A stretch of DNA of 64,000 nt, from assembly GCF_011090385.1 (NCBI RefSeq), contig NZ_SEWW01000004.1, forward strand, positions 124,001 through 188,000, read 5' to 3'. The stretch's first letter is position 1. Each line of letters opens with the position of its first letter. Positions 9,138-16,865 of the stretch are shown piece after piece. Both the position numbers and the translations under genes were made by a program. The notes beneath the pieces are model-generated. The model was given only the letters and a program-made list of their open reading frames with translations. It had not been told where the DNA came from and searched no databases. Origin of the DNA: Aquirufa beregesia (GTDB taxonomy: Bacteria > Bacteroidota > Bacteroidia > Cytophagales > Spirosomataceae).

Positions 9138-10637
9138 ATGTTAAGATCCCTAGGCCTTGTGGCCCTTTCTGTTACAACACCCCAACTCAACGCCACTCAT
9201 TCTTCGGGTATTTATGTTTCTCAAATGGATCATTTATTGGGAACATCCCTTGACCTTAAAATTGCCGCATCCCATTATGGAGCAGCCAAAAAGGCAGAAG
9301 CTAGTTTACTGGCTGAAGTGAAACGTTTGAGCCAAATTTTAGGTACCTATCATCCTAGTACTGAGTTTAATCAATGGATGGCTAGTCAGGGAGAATACAA
9401 GCCCGTATCTCAAGATTTATTACAGGTTCTTCAGCAATTTGATGTTTGGCAAGTAAAAACAGGAGGTATGATTAACGCTTCAGCGGAGGAAATTGCCCAA
9501 GTATGGAAATCCGCTAGTCTAGAGAATCAATTACCCAATGAAGAAAATATTCAAGCCGCCGTAGCTTTAGCTCAACAAAAACATTGGGAAATCAATGAGG
9601 CAGAACAGCGGGTGGCCAGAACCAGTCAGGCGGCCTTGCGACTGCACTCATTTGCCAAATCTTATGTGATGCAAAAAGCTGCGGATATCGCTTTAGCTAC
9701 CGAAGGTGTCCATGGAATTGTATTGAATGTAGGAGGAGATATTATTGTTAAAGGAAATGGAGTGGATCAGATTTCCATCAAAGATCCCCGTCATTTTGCA
9801 GAAAATGCGGCACCTCATTCTCAAATTTTAGTTGAAAATAAAGCAGTTGCTACCTCAGGGGATTACCAAAGAGGATTTGAAATCAATAAGCAATGGTTTT
9901 CTCATGTGATGAATCCTTTGACGGGTCAACCTGCCTCAGAAATCATCAGTGCAACGGTCGTGCATCCAGATGCCTTGACTGCTGGGGCTTTGTCCACGGC
10001 CTTTCAGGTGATGAGTCCAGCGCAAAGCCAACAGTTAGCTGCCTCCATTCCCGATACGGATTATTTGATTTTGACTAAATCAGGAGAGGAATATAGTAGT
10101 CCCAATTGGAATAATCTTTTAGCCTCTAATGCCCCCAATATTCATCCCACAAGTTTAAGTACGAATATCTTGATGGTCAACCAAAAGGAAAAAATGTGGA
10201 CGGATAAGCAAGAGTTACAAATCAAGTTTGAACTTGCTAGTTTTGAAGGTCGTTTTCGCCGTCCTTTTGTGGCGGTTTGGGTAGAAGATGAAAATCATAA
10301 GCCTATTAGACGTATTGCTCTTTGGTTTAATAAGCCTAGATGGTTGCCGGATTTGCGTTCTTGGTATGCAGCCCAAAGAGAAAGCGCCATTGATATTGCT
10401 TCCTTAGCGAGTGCTACACGTTCACCAGGAGAATATACCTTGGTTTGGGATGGAAAAGACGATGCTGGCCAATTTGTGAAACAAGGAAAATATACGGTGT
10501 ACATCGAGGCCGCTCGGGAGCATGGTACTTACCAGTTGATGAAACAAGAAATGAATTTCAATGGGAAAGACCAAAAGCAAACGCTTTCAGGCAATGAAGA
10601 AGTGACAGGTGCTTCTTTAAATTATGTAGCCAAATAA
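9138..10637 (+). CDS. FAD:protein FMN transferase (ApbE) fused to a DUF2271 domain
   Basis: Residues about 30-320 match the ApbE family, which covalently attaches FMN to threonine residues of exported redox proteins. Visible motifs are MDHLLGTSLDL at the N-terminus, GIVLNVGGDIIVKG in the middle and SGDYQRGFEINKQWFSHVMNP followed by HPDALTAGALSTAFQVM. The last part (about 350-485) matches DUF2271, with IALWFNKPRWLPDLRSW and SPGEYTLVWDGKDDAGQFVKQGKY. The N-terminus is hydrophobic and probably exports the protein. The PepSY-type membrane protein follows after a terminator-like hairpin. This pairing occurs in Bacteroidota and suggests flavinylation-based electron transfer across the inner membrane. 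Confidence 0.85.
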   Translation: MLRSLGLVALSVTTPQLNATHSSGIYVSQMDHLLGTSLDLKIAASHYGAAKKAEASLLAEVKRLSQILGTYHPSTEFNQWMASQGEYKPVSQDLLQVLQQFDVWQVKTGGMINASAEEIAQVWKSASLENQLPNEENIQAAVALAQQKHWEINEAEQRVARTSQAALRLHSFAKSYVMQKAADIALATEGVHGIVLNVGGDIIVKGNGVDQISIKDPRHFAENAAPHSQILVENKAVATSGDYQRGFEINKQWFSHVMNPLTGQPASEIISATVVHPDALTAGALSTAFQVMSPAQSQQLAASIPDTDYLILTKSGEEYSSPNWNNLLASNAPNIHPTSLSTNILMVNQKEKMWTDKQELQIKFELASFEGRFRRPFVAVWVEDENHKPIRRIALWFNKPRWLPDLRSWYAAQRESAIDIASLASATRSPGEYTLVWDGKDDAGQFVKQGKYTVYIEAAREHGTYQLMKQEMNFNGKDQKQTLSGNEEVTGASLNYVAK

Positions 10638-10657
10638 GTACATTCTATTTTATTAAG

Positions 10658-10686
10658 AGCCCATGAGTTATTCATGGGCTTCTTTT
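10658..10686 (+). terminator. Hairpin with T-rich tail after the ApbE gene
   Basis: AGCCCATGA (10658-10666) and TCATGGGCT (10672-10680) form a perfect 9-bp stem with a 5-base loop, followed by TCTTTT. It is a good Rho-independent terminator placed only 11 bases before the next ATG. Expression of the PepSY gene would then depend on read-through or its own promoter. Confidence 0.7.
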
Positions 10687-10696
10687 AACCAAGCAT

Positions 10697-11323
10697 ATGA
10701 GTAACCCCAATTCTAAATTAAAACCTAAGCAAAGTAAACTTCGCCGCTCTATCGCTGAAATCTCTCGATGGCTGCACATTTATTTATCCATGTTCAGTTT
10801 TGCCATTGTCTTATTCTTTTCGGTGACAGGCTTAACCTTGAATCACCAAGAATGGCTTCCTGAGAAAACCGATGTCCAAGAGCAAAAAGCCAAGCTGAAT
10901 GTGGCTTGGGTGAATCAAACGGATACGTCTAAAATTGCCAAATTGGAAGTGGTGGAGCAGCTCCGAAATAGCCATGGAATTAAAGGGCAATTGAATGATT
11001 TTAGAATTGACGATGCAGAAATCTCGGTTTCTTTTCAAGGGCCCGGCTATACGGCCGATGTGTTTATAGACCGAGAGACGGGAGCGTATGAGTTAACCGA
11101 AACCCGCATGGGTTGGATGGCCGTCATCAACGATTTGCATAAAGGAAGAGATACTGGGAAATCCTGGGCTTGGGTCATTGATATTTCCGCCATATTCATG
11201 ATTTTTATTTCGGCCACGGGTTTAGTCTTGTTGTTGTTTTTAAAGAAAAGAAAATCCACAGGTTTAATTTGGGCCTTGATTGGCCTATTGCTTTCTTATG
11301 GAATCTACCATTTCCTAACCTAA
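10697..11323 (+). CDS. PepSY-associated transmembrane protein
   Basis: The 208-residue protein begins with a basic segment and a first membrane helix in the motif ISRWLHIYLSMFSFAIVLFF, with an early His typical of PepSY_TM proteins. A periplasmic PepSY-like segment follows (about 70-135), ending GWMAVINDLHKGRDTG with a second conserved His. Two C-terminal membrane helices complete it (about 150-175 and 185-205). Such proteins are membrane electron carriers or partners of ApbE-modified proteins in iron reduction and flavin-based electron transfer. Position directly after the ApbE-DUF2271 gene supports this. The haem-ligand role of the histidines is inference. Confidence 0.8.
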   Translation: MSNPNSKLKPKQSKLRRSIAEISRWLHIYLSMFSFAIVLFFSVTGLTLNHQEWLPEKTDVQEQKAKLNVAWVNQTDTSKIAKLEVVEQLRNSHGIKGQLNDFRIDDAEISVSFQGPGYTADVFIDRETGAYELTETRMGWMAVINDLHKGRDTGKSWAWVIDISAIFMIFISATGLVLLLFLKKRKSTGLIWALIGLLLSYGIYHFLT

Positions 11324-11411
11324 TTGATTTCCATCGCGCTATGGATTAGGTATTGCAAAATTTGTGCTTTTTACCATTATTTGTTGCTGATTTGAGCAAA
11401 ACCCCATCCTT

Positions 11412-12233
11412 ATGTTAGAAAGCCTTATTTCCTATTTTGATCACATCCCGAGCAGCCATCGTGCACTCATTTTAGCCGGAGGTATCAGCTTTTTTTGGTT
11501 GTTGGAATATGCCATTCCTTTGGTATCCTTTCGCTATAATAAGTGGAAGCATGCAGGGATTAATCTGCTGTTTACCTTGACCACCATTGTCGTCAATTTT
11601 GGCTTTGCGCTTTGGATAGTTCAATTGAGCGATTGGACCCTAGTCCATCATATCGGATTTTTGCAGTGGTTTCCTATGGGAAATTGGGGGCAATTGATAG
11701 TAGGGTTATTGCTATTGGATCTTGTGGGGGCCTATTTTGTGCATTGGGTAGAACATAAAGTAAAAGTGATGTGGAAGTTTCACATGGTACATCATGCGGA
11801 TACCATGGTAGATACCACTACCGCCAATCGACATCATCCAGGGGAGAGTATTTTTAGAGCATTGTTTACCATGCTTGGCGTACTGGTTTGCGGAGCGCCT
11901 ATGTGGTTGGTCATGATGTATCAAAGCATCTCGGTGGTTCTATCTCAGTTCAATCATGCCAATATCCGTTTACCCTTGTGGTTAGACACGACCATTAGTT
12001 ACGTGATTGTTTCTCCGAATATGCATAAAGTGCATCATCATCTAAGTCGCCCTCAAACGGATTCCAATTATGGGAACATTTTTTCCATTTGGGATCGAGT
12101 ATTTGGGACTTTCAATAGTACTTCCGTGAGTCAGCTTCAATACGGCTTAGACGTATTGGATAATCAACGAGATGGAGATTTAGGTTACCAATTAAAAGTC
12201 CCTTTTGATTCCAACATCAAAACGGATTATTAA
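11412..12233 (+). CDS. Sterol desaturase / fatty acid hydroxylase family protein
   Basis: The 273-residue membrane protein has four or so hydrophobic segments and the eight-histidine di-iron signature of the family: HWVEHK, HMVHHAD, NRHHPGE and HKVHHH. It ends with NYGNIFSIWDRVFGTF, the usual terminal block. These enzymes use O2 to hydroxylate or desaturate lipids, carotenoids or sterols. The substrate cannot be deduced here. Its stop overlaps the stop of the convergent lactonase-RidA gene by four bases, so no terminator separates them. Confidence 0.88.
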   Translation: MLESLISYFDHIPSSHRALILAGGISFFWLLEYAIPLVSFRYNKWKHAGINLLFTLTTIVVNFGFALWIVQLSDWTLVHHIGFLQWFPMGNWGQLIVGLLLLDLVGAYFVHWVEHKVKVMWKFHMVHHADTMVDTTTANRHHPGESIFRALFTMLGVLVCGAPMWLVMMYQSISVVLSQFNHANIRLPLWLDTTISYVIVSPNMHKVHHHLSRPQTDSNYGNIFSIWDRVFGTFNSTSVSQLQYGLDVLDNQRDGDLGYQLKVPFDSNIKTDY

Positions 12234-13789
12234 TAAAGTTCTACCACCATTTCTACTTCTAAGGCCGCATTATTCGGTAAGACAATGACGCCTACCGCTG
12301 AGCGGGCATGCTTTCCTTTGTCGCCAAAAACCGCGACCATTAAGTCAGAAAAGCCATTCATCACTTGTGGCTGTTGGGTGAAACTAGGATCAGAGTTGAC
12401 AAAACCTGTTACTTTTAAAATTCTTTTGATTCTTCTCAGATCACCCAATTGGCCTTTTAACGTAGAGATCAAAGAAATCCCAGCCAATTTGGCTGCTGCT
12501 TGGCCCTCTTCTACACTCAGTTTATTACCTAGTTTTCCTATTACAAAACCACCTTCTGCCTTCTCCGGTAAATGCCCTGAAAGGTATGCAATATTTCCAG
12601 CCCGAGTAAATTTGACATAGTTGGCCAAGGGCGTACTAGGTTTAAGTAATGTAATTCCTAATGCTTGTAGCCGCTCTTCTGGGCTATCGGGCTTCTTGAT
12701 AAACAAAAGACAAACAGGAGCGGCTACGGAGATATCTTGTTTACTGTCTGTCAATAAACCTGTCTGCTGATTGACAGAGAAAACTTGAATTTTATTTTCT
12801 GTTTGGCTCGCTACAAATAACCATTTACCGCTGGGATCATAGCTGAAATTTCTAGGCATTTTTGCGACAGCTTGGTAGCCTATTGACTTTAGGGTACCGT
12901 CTGCTTGAATAGCAAAAAGCGCTAGGTTGTCACTGGTAATTCTATTGGAACTAATCAACCATTTCCCATTCGGAGAAATATGAATGTCAGCACTGGCCTT
13001 TACGGCCACTTTCGTACTCGTGTCGGAAACGATGTTTTGGATTTTGTCTAAACCTTGAGCATGTATTTTAAATACATCTACTGTTCCATTTAATTCATTG
13101 ATGACGTATGCCACATGTCCATTGGGATGAAAAATCATATGTCGTGGACCATTTCCCGGACTCACGGATATGGATTGATAATTTTCGGACAAAGTCCCAT
13201 CAGGCAAAATAGGATGCCAATGGATTTTATCTGAACCTAAATCAGGGACATATAAACTTTTTTGATTAGGAGCTATAGCCACCATGTGGGCATGGGGTGC
13301 GTCTTGTCGACCGGCCACTATACTGTACCCTTTATAAAAAAAGGATTGGGAAGCAGGTAGAAGTTGGCCATTCTCCTTCGTTTTGAAGACATTGAGTGAT
13401 CCACTTCCATAATTAGCCACATAAACGGTTTTACTGGCTTCATGGTATTTGACAAAACAGGGACCATCACCTACGGTAGGGCTGGAATTTAATTTGGTAT
13501 ATGTCCCATTGGCATTTCGGGCATAGGCACTAATGGCAGATTTTCCGCCACCTTCTTCTGACACAGAATACAGTAAATTCCCATCGGCAGACAATGCTTG
13601 ATACGAGGCATTGGGGTTCTCTCTGACATAGTTGGCCTTGGTTTTGGCAGTAGCTAAATCTAGGTCAAAAACTTCTATACCTGGATTTTTAGCTTTGGTA
13701 TAGGATCCTACCATTAATTGATATTGTGTAGAATCGGCGTTAGCAAAAGTGAATATGGTACTAACCAATAAGAAGATGGAACTTAACAT
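12230..13789 (-). CDS. Lactonase (7-bladed propeller) fused to a RidA/YjgF domain
   Basis: I start at 13789, where the ATG opens a signal peptide (MLSSIFLLVSTIFTFANA). The open frame extends 29 codons further without export character. Residues about 20-360 are a PF10282 lactonase propeller, related to 6-phosphogluconolactonase Pgl, with LMVGSYTKAKNPGIEVFDLD, APHAHMVAIAPNQKSLYVPDLG and GNGPRHMIFHPNG. After a short linker the last 145 residues form a complete RidA-family domain of the Atu1372-like type (LGITLLKPSTPLANYVKF, IAYLSGHLP, LSVEEGQAAAKLAG, VTGFVNSDP, HARSAVGVIVLP). The conserved Arg of RidA proteins is present in HARSA. RidA proteins hydrolyse reactive enamines/imines. The frame is intact across the junction. 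I do not recall this fusion as a standard architecture. Confidence 0.82.
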   Translation of the reverse strand: MLSSIFLLVSTIFTFANADSTQYQLMVGSYTKAKNPGIEVFDLDLATAKTKANYVRENPNASYQALSADGNLLYSVSEEGGGKSAISAYARNANGTYTKLNSSPTVGDGPCFVKYHEASKTVYVANYGSGSLNVFKTKENGQLLPASQSFFYKGYSIVAGRQDAPHAHMVAIAPNQKSLYVPDLGSDKIHWHPILPDGTLSENYQSISVSPGNGPRHMIFHPNGHVAYVINELNGTVDVFKIHAQGLDKIQNIVSDTSTKVAVKASADIHISPNGKWLISSNRITSDNLALFAIQADGTLKSIGYQAVAKMPRNFSYDPSGKWLFVASQTENKIQVFSVNQQTGLLTDSKQDISVAAPVCLLFIKKPDSPEERLQALGITLLKPSTPLANYVKFTRAGNIAYLSGHLPEKAEGGFVIGKLGNKLSVEEGQAAAKLAGISLISTLKGQLGDLRRIKRILKVTGFVNSDPSFTQQPQVMNGFSDLMVAVFGDKGKHARSAVGVIVLPNNAALEVEMVVELY

Positions 13790-13878
13790 AGGGAATAGGT
13801 TTTCGTGCAACAAGATACGAATGTCCGTAAATTTTGGGTATTTTTCCCAGAACAATTTTCCTATATCTAATTTCAAAC

Positions 13879-14730
13879 ATGATGAAGAAGGTTTTGCTGA
13901 TGCTCTTATGTACGTTTCAGGCTTGGGCTCAAAACCTCCCAGCTCCTCGACTCATCGTTCGTGGAGATGATATGGGTTATAGTCATTCGGGTAATTTGGC
14001 CTTGATGCAGTCCTCTTTAAATGGGATCCAGTCATCCATTGAGGTCATTGTTCCTTCACCTTGGTTTCCAGAGGCTGTTCAGATGCTTCAAGCGCATCCC
14101 AATATAGATGTGGGTATACATTTAGCATTAACCAGTGAGTGGGATAAATTGAAATGGAGACCATTAACTGAGGCAAAAAGTTTACGTGATCCCGATGGCT
14201 ATTTTTTTCCCATGGTATATGCCAATAAGCAGTATCCGGGTTTGGCCATTGTAGAAAACAAGTTCACGTTGGCAGATATTGAAGCAGAATTTAGAGCTCA
14301 AATAGAATTGGCCATCAAAAAAATCCCTAGGATAAGTCATATCACTTCTCACATGGGATGTTCAAGAATTAATGCAGAGGTGATAGAACTGACCAAGAGA
14401 TTAGCTAAAGAATATCATTTGATATATGAAAATACCTTGTACCCATTTGAACGAGCGAGCTATGATGGTCCCTTTCAAACATCAACTCAAAAGATAGCCA
14501 GTTTTATCAAGATGCTTCGACGTTTACAAGCTGGCAAAACCTATTGTTTCGTAGATCATCCGGGTTTAGATGATGCAGAATTGAAAGCTGTTTCCCATAT
14601 TGGTTATGAAGGTGTGGCAGCGGACAGACAAGGTGTCACGGATGTATTTACAAGTCAGCAAGTTAAAGATGCCATTCGAGATTTGGGGATACAAATCATT
14701 TCATATCGAGATTTGGGCCCCCGACCTTGA
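13879..14730 (+). CDS. Secreted ChbG/YdjC-family carbohydrate deacetylase
   Basis: The start is at 13879, or the adjacent ATG at 13882; either opens a signal peptide ending AWAQ. The frame is open upstream to 13834 but would run into the divergent promoter region. The 283-residue product shows the YdjC/HpnK fold motifs: RLIVRGDDMGYSHSGN with the catalytic/metal Asp pair, VGIHLALTSEWDK with a metal His, ISHITSHMGC with further His ligands, and CFVDHPG near the C-terminus. Family members remove N-acetyl groups from chitooligosaccharides or related sugars. The signal peptide puts this one in the periplasm. Its start lies 90 bases from the divergent lactonase-RidA gene. Confidence 0.85.
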   Translation: MMKKVLLMLLCTFQAWAQNLPAPRLIVRGDDMGYSHSGNLALMQSSLNGIQSSIEVIVPSPWFPEAVQMLQAHPNIDVGIHLALTSEWDKLKWRPLTEAKSLRDPDGYFFPMVYANKQYPGLAIVENKFTLADIEAEFRAQIELAIKKIPRISHITSHMGCSRINAEVIELTKRLAKEYHLIYENTLYPFERASYDGPFQTSTQKIASFIKMLRRLQAGKTYCFVDHPGLDDAELKAVSHIGYEGVAADRQGVTDVFTSQQVKDAIRDLGIQIISYRDLGPRP

Positions 14731-14796
14731 TCACCTCCCTATGACCGATTAATAATTTATTCATAGAAGCAGGAAAAGTCAGTTAACAAATTTTTG

Positions 14797-14804
14797 TACC
14801 TTTG
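14797..14804 (+). promoter_or_regulatory. Candidate -7 promoter box for the TauD-type dioxygenase gene
   Basis: TACCTTTG matches the Bacteroidota -7 consensus TAnnTTTG and lies 52 bases before the ATG at 14857. No good TTG is present at the -33 position. It is the only consensus box in the 126-base gap after the deacetylase gene. Confidence 0.4.
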
Positions 14805-14856
14805 AAATTGGAATAATTGAAATGTTCTGATTGTAGCAAATTTGAAAAATGTACGT

Positions 14857-15639
14857 ATGAAATTCTTTAAGAAAATTAATTTTACGACCGAACAAGAGAC
14901 CATTGCTGAATTAACAGAAGCGGTTAAGCAATATAAAGTAATCCATTTGGCAGGGTATAATTTGCCAATTCCTTTGGAGCAATTTTACATCAATTTTGCG
15001 GATTCTATTGGTACTCCTTTTAACGAGGATGAAGATTTGATTACAGGAGAAAGAAAGGACAATCGATGGATTGACATCAGTTATGATCCAGCTATTCCAG
15101 ATCGTTATAGAAGTAGTAATACCCGTCAGCCATTGCATACAGATGATTCTTATGTGGAATTAGGTAATGAAAGATCTTTGCAGTTTTTTTATTGTACTTC
15201 TCGGGCTGCTCGCGGAGGCGCAACTACATTTTTTGATTTGCCAGATTTGGTAGACTGCTTAAAAATAGATGGCCAAGATGCTTTATTAGAGCGCTTGATG
15301 ACTATTACTGTGAATTTTGAGAAGGCAGGTCATAAGAAAGTACGTAAGATTTTAGATCAGGATGAATTGGGTTGGTTGGCCAACTGGAATTATTTCTGTG
15401 TCGATAAAGACAATACACCTGAAGCATTGCAATTGGTAGAAGACTTCCATCAATTTTTAGAGACTCGGGTAATTAATGCGGGATTAATTTTACCCGTACA
15501 ATTGGAACGAGGAGAGGCCGCATTTTTCCATGATGATCGTATTCTACATGGTAGAAATGCCTATTTCGCTACCCAAAAAGGCGAACGTTGCTTGATCAAA
15601 GGTAAGATTATTTTAGAGCCAGATTTTCAATTGTCCTAG
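14857..15639 (+). CDS. TauD/TfdA-family Fe(II)/2-oxoglutarate dioxygenase
   Basis: I use the ATG at 14857; the frame opens at 14842 only with a TTG codon. The 260-residue protein has the iron-binding facial triad: H94-T-D96 in RQPLHTDDSY and the distal His in FFHDDRILHGRNAYF. The 2-oxoglutarate-binding Arg is in ERCLIKG. TauD-type enzymes hydroxylate sulfonates, carnitine precursors, amino acids and others; GGATTFFDLPD is the usual mid-domain block. No signal peptide is present, so it is cytoplasmic. The aldo/keto reductase starts 3 bases after its stop, so the two enzymes likely act on the same pathway. Confidence 0.83.
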   Translation: MKFFKKINFTTEQETIAELTEAVKQYKVIHLAGYNLPIPLEQFYINFADSIGTPFNEDEDLITGERKDNRWIDISYDPAIPDRYRSSNTRQPLHTDDSYVELGNERSLQFFYCTSRAARGGATTFFDLPDLVDCLKIDGQDALLERLMTITVNFEKAGHKKVRKILDQDELGWLANWNYFCVDKDNTPEALQLVEDFHQFLETRVINAGLILPVQLERGEAAFFHDDRILHGRNAYFATQKGERCLIKGKIILEPDFQLS

Positions 15640-15642
15640 GAC

Positions 15643-16632
15643 ATGGCGAAAGCTAGCATTCCTCGTTTTTCGAGCCGCTTACATCAGAAATTAGGTCTAG
15701 GTACTTGGCAATTGGGAGGTCCCAATATCGTTCAAGGAAAGGCGATGGGTTGGGGTGAAATCAGCGAAGAGGAGTCCATGTCTATTTTGGCTGGGGCCTT
15801 AGAATCGGGGATTCAATTCATCGATACCGCGGATTCTTATGGCAAAGGTTTGTCCGAAAAAATCGTTGGCAAAGCTCTACAGGCTGCGAGTTATCCACAA
15901 GACATCATCGTTTGTACCAAATTTGGAAATGTTTATTTGCCAGATGGGACTACGGGTCAGGATTTTTCCCCAGAACACCTTTTTGCCAGTGTGAAAGCCA
16001 GCTTGCAGCGCTTACAGCGTGAGCATATCGATGTCTTGTTGATGCATTCTCCCCCTGATAATTTTAATTGGGCGCACTATGATCGTGCTCCATTTGAAGA
16101 TTTAATAAGCCAAGGACTGATTCGTCAGTTTGGGGTAAGTTCTAAAAGTGTGTATGGGGCAAAGCGAGTGATGGATGCAGGATTTGGATCAGTGATTGAA
16201 GTAATTTATAATGCTTTGGACCGTCGGGTCGATGAGATTCTAAGTTCACATCCTCATCATGCAGCTTATGATATCATCGGTCGCGTACCCTTGGGTTCTG
16301 GATTTCTTAGTGACCGACTGTTGACCGAAGACCCGCATTTTGGAGAGGATGATTACCGTTCTCACATGGCAGATCGAGATAAAAATTGGATGCTTGAACA
16401 TGCAAGGAAACTGGCCTTTTTAGCGGACTTGCCAGGTGGCTTTTCGGCCAATGCCTTGCGTTTTACTTTCCAAAATCCGATAATCTCCGTGGTCATCCCT
16501 GGAGCTAGATCAGTGGCTCAGGTTCAGTCGAATGTTGTGGCGGCAAACTTGCCTCCTCTTAGTGATGAGCATATCCATCGTATAGAACAATTCGTTCCCT
16601 CTGTTCCCGATTGGTGGAAGCCTGCGAAATAG
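15643..16632 (+). CDS. Aldo/keto reductase
   Basis: The 329-residue TIM-barrel enzyme has the AKR catalytic tetrad in order: Asp and Tyr in FIDTADSYGKG, Lys in VCTKFGN and His in VLLMHSPP. The C-terminal NADPH-binding block VVIPGARSVAQVQSNV is also present. It resembles the YajO/Tas-like AKR subgroups. It reduces an aldehyde or ketone with NADPH, or runs in reverse. The gap to the dioxygenase is 3 bases, and a palindrome with small tandem repeats follows, so the pair forms a two-gene unit. Confidence 0.88.
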   Translation: MAKASIPRFSSRLHQKLGLGTWQLGGPNIVQGKAMGWGEISEEESMSILAGALESGIQFIDTADSYGKGLSEKIVGKALQAASYPQDIIVCTKFGNVYLPDGTTGQDFSPEHLFASVKASLQRLQREHIDVLLMHSPPDNFNWAHYDRAPFEDLISQGLIRQFGVSSKSVYGAKRVMDAGFGSVIEVIYNALDRRVDEILSSHPHHAAYDIIGRVPLGSGFLSDRLLTEDPHFGEDDYRSHMADRDKNWMLEHARKLAFLADLPGGFSANALRFTFQNPIISVVIPGARSVAQVQSNVVAANLPPLSDEHIHRIEQFVPSVPDWWKPAK

Positions 16633-16649
16633 TAGGATTTTCACGAAGA

Positions 16650-16688
16650 TTTGTCACTTAGGTTTGCCACTTAGATTTGTCAACTTTT
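16650..16688 (+). repeat. Short 13-base tandem repeat
   Basis: Three 13-base units follow one another: TTTGTCACTTAGG, TTTGCCACTTAGA and the more divergent TTTGTCAACTTTT. The last unit runs into the left arm of the palindrome at 16673. Degenerate GCCAACTAAT-type repeats continue to about 16770. The tract is noncoding. Confidence 0.5.
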
Positions 16689-16705
16689 TGAAAGTTGACA
16701 AATCT
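16673..16705. repeat. 33-nt palindrome, copy 3 (probable terminator)
   Basis: Arms AGATTTGTCAACTTT and AAAGTTGACAAATCT are exact reverse complements with a 3-base loop. The total length is 33, as for the copies at 3521 and 4627, and the core TTGTCAA...TTGACAA is shared with copy 1 although the arm flanks differ. It lies 40 bases after the aldo/keto reductase stop. Confidence 0.65.
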
Positions 16706-16832
16706 TAACTGCCAACTAATCGCCAACTAATTACCACCTTACTGCCACGCTTAACCACCAATCCTAATTCCCAAGCAGAATTTAATCAGCTTTCTGATAA
16801 ATTTTTTCCAAGAAAAGAGCTAATTCGCTTAT

Positions 16833-16861
16833 TTTGATTTATTTCATGGTATCTAAATTTG
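16833..16861 (+). promoter_or_regulatory. Candidate promoter with -33 TTTG and -7 TAAATTTG, directly before the amidase ATG
   Basis: TTTG at 16833-16836 and TAAATTTG at 16854-16861 fit the Bacteroidota -33/-7 pair, with a 17-base spacer slightly shorter than the usual 19 or so. The -7 box ends only 4 bases before the ATG at 16866. Transcription would therefore begin at or very near the start codon, giving a leaderless message. Confidence 0.45.
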
Positions 16862-16865
16862 AACT

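Noticed and set aside
16706-16775. Tandem GCCAACTAAT-like repeats as an attachment site or origin
   Set aside because: They are short and degenerate, with no integrase, replication gene or tRNA nearby.
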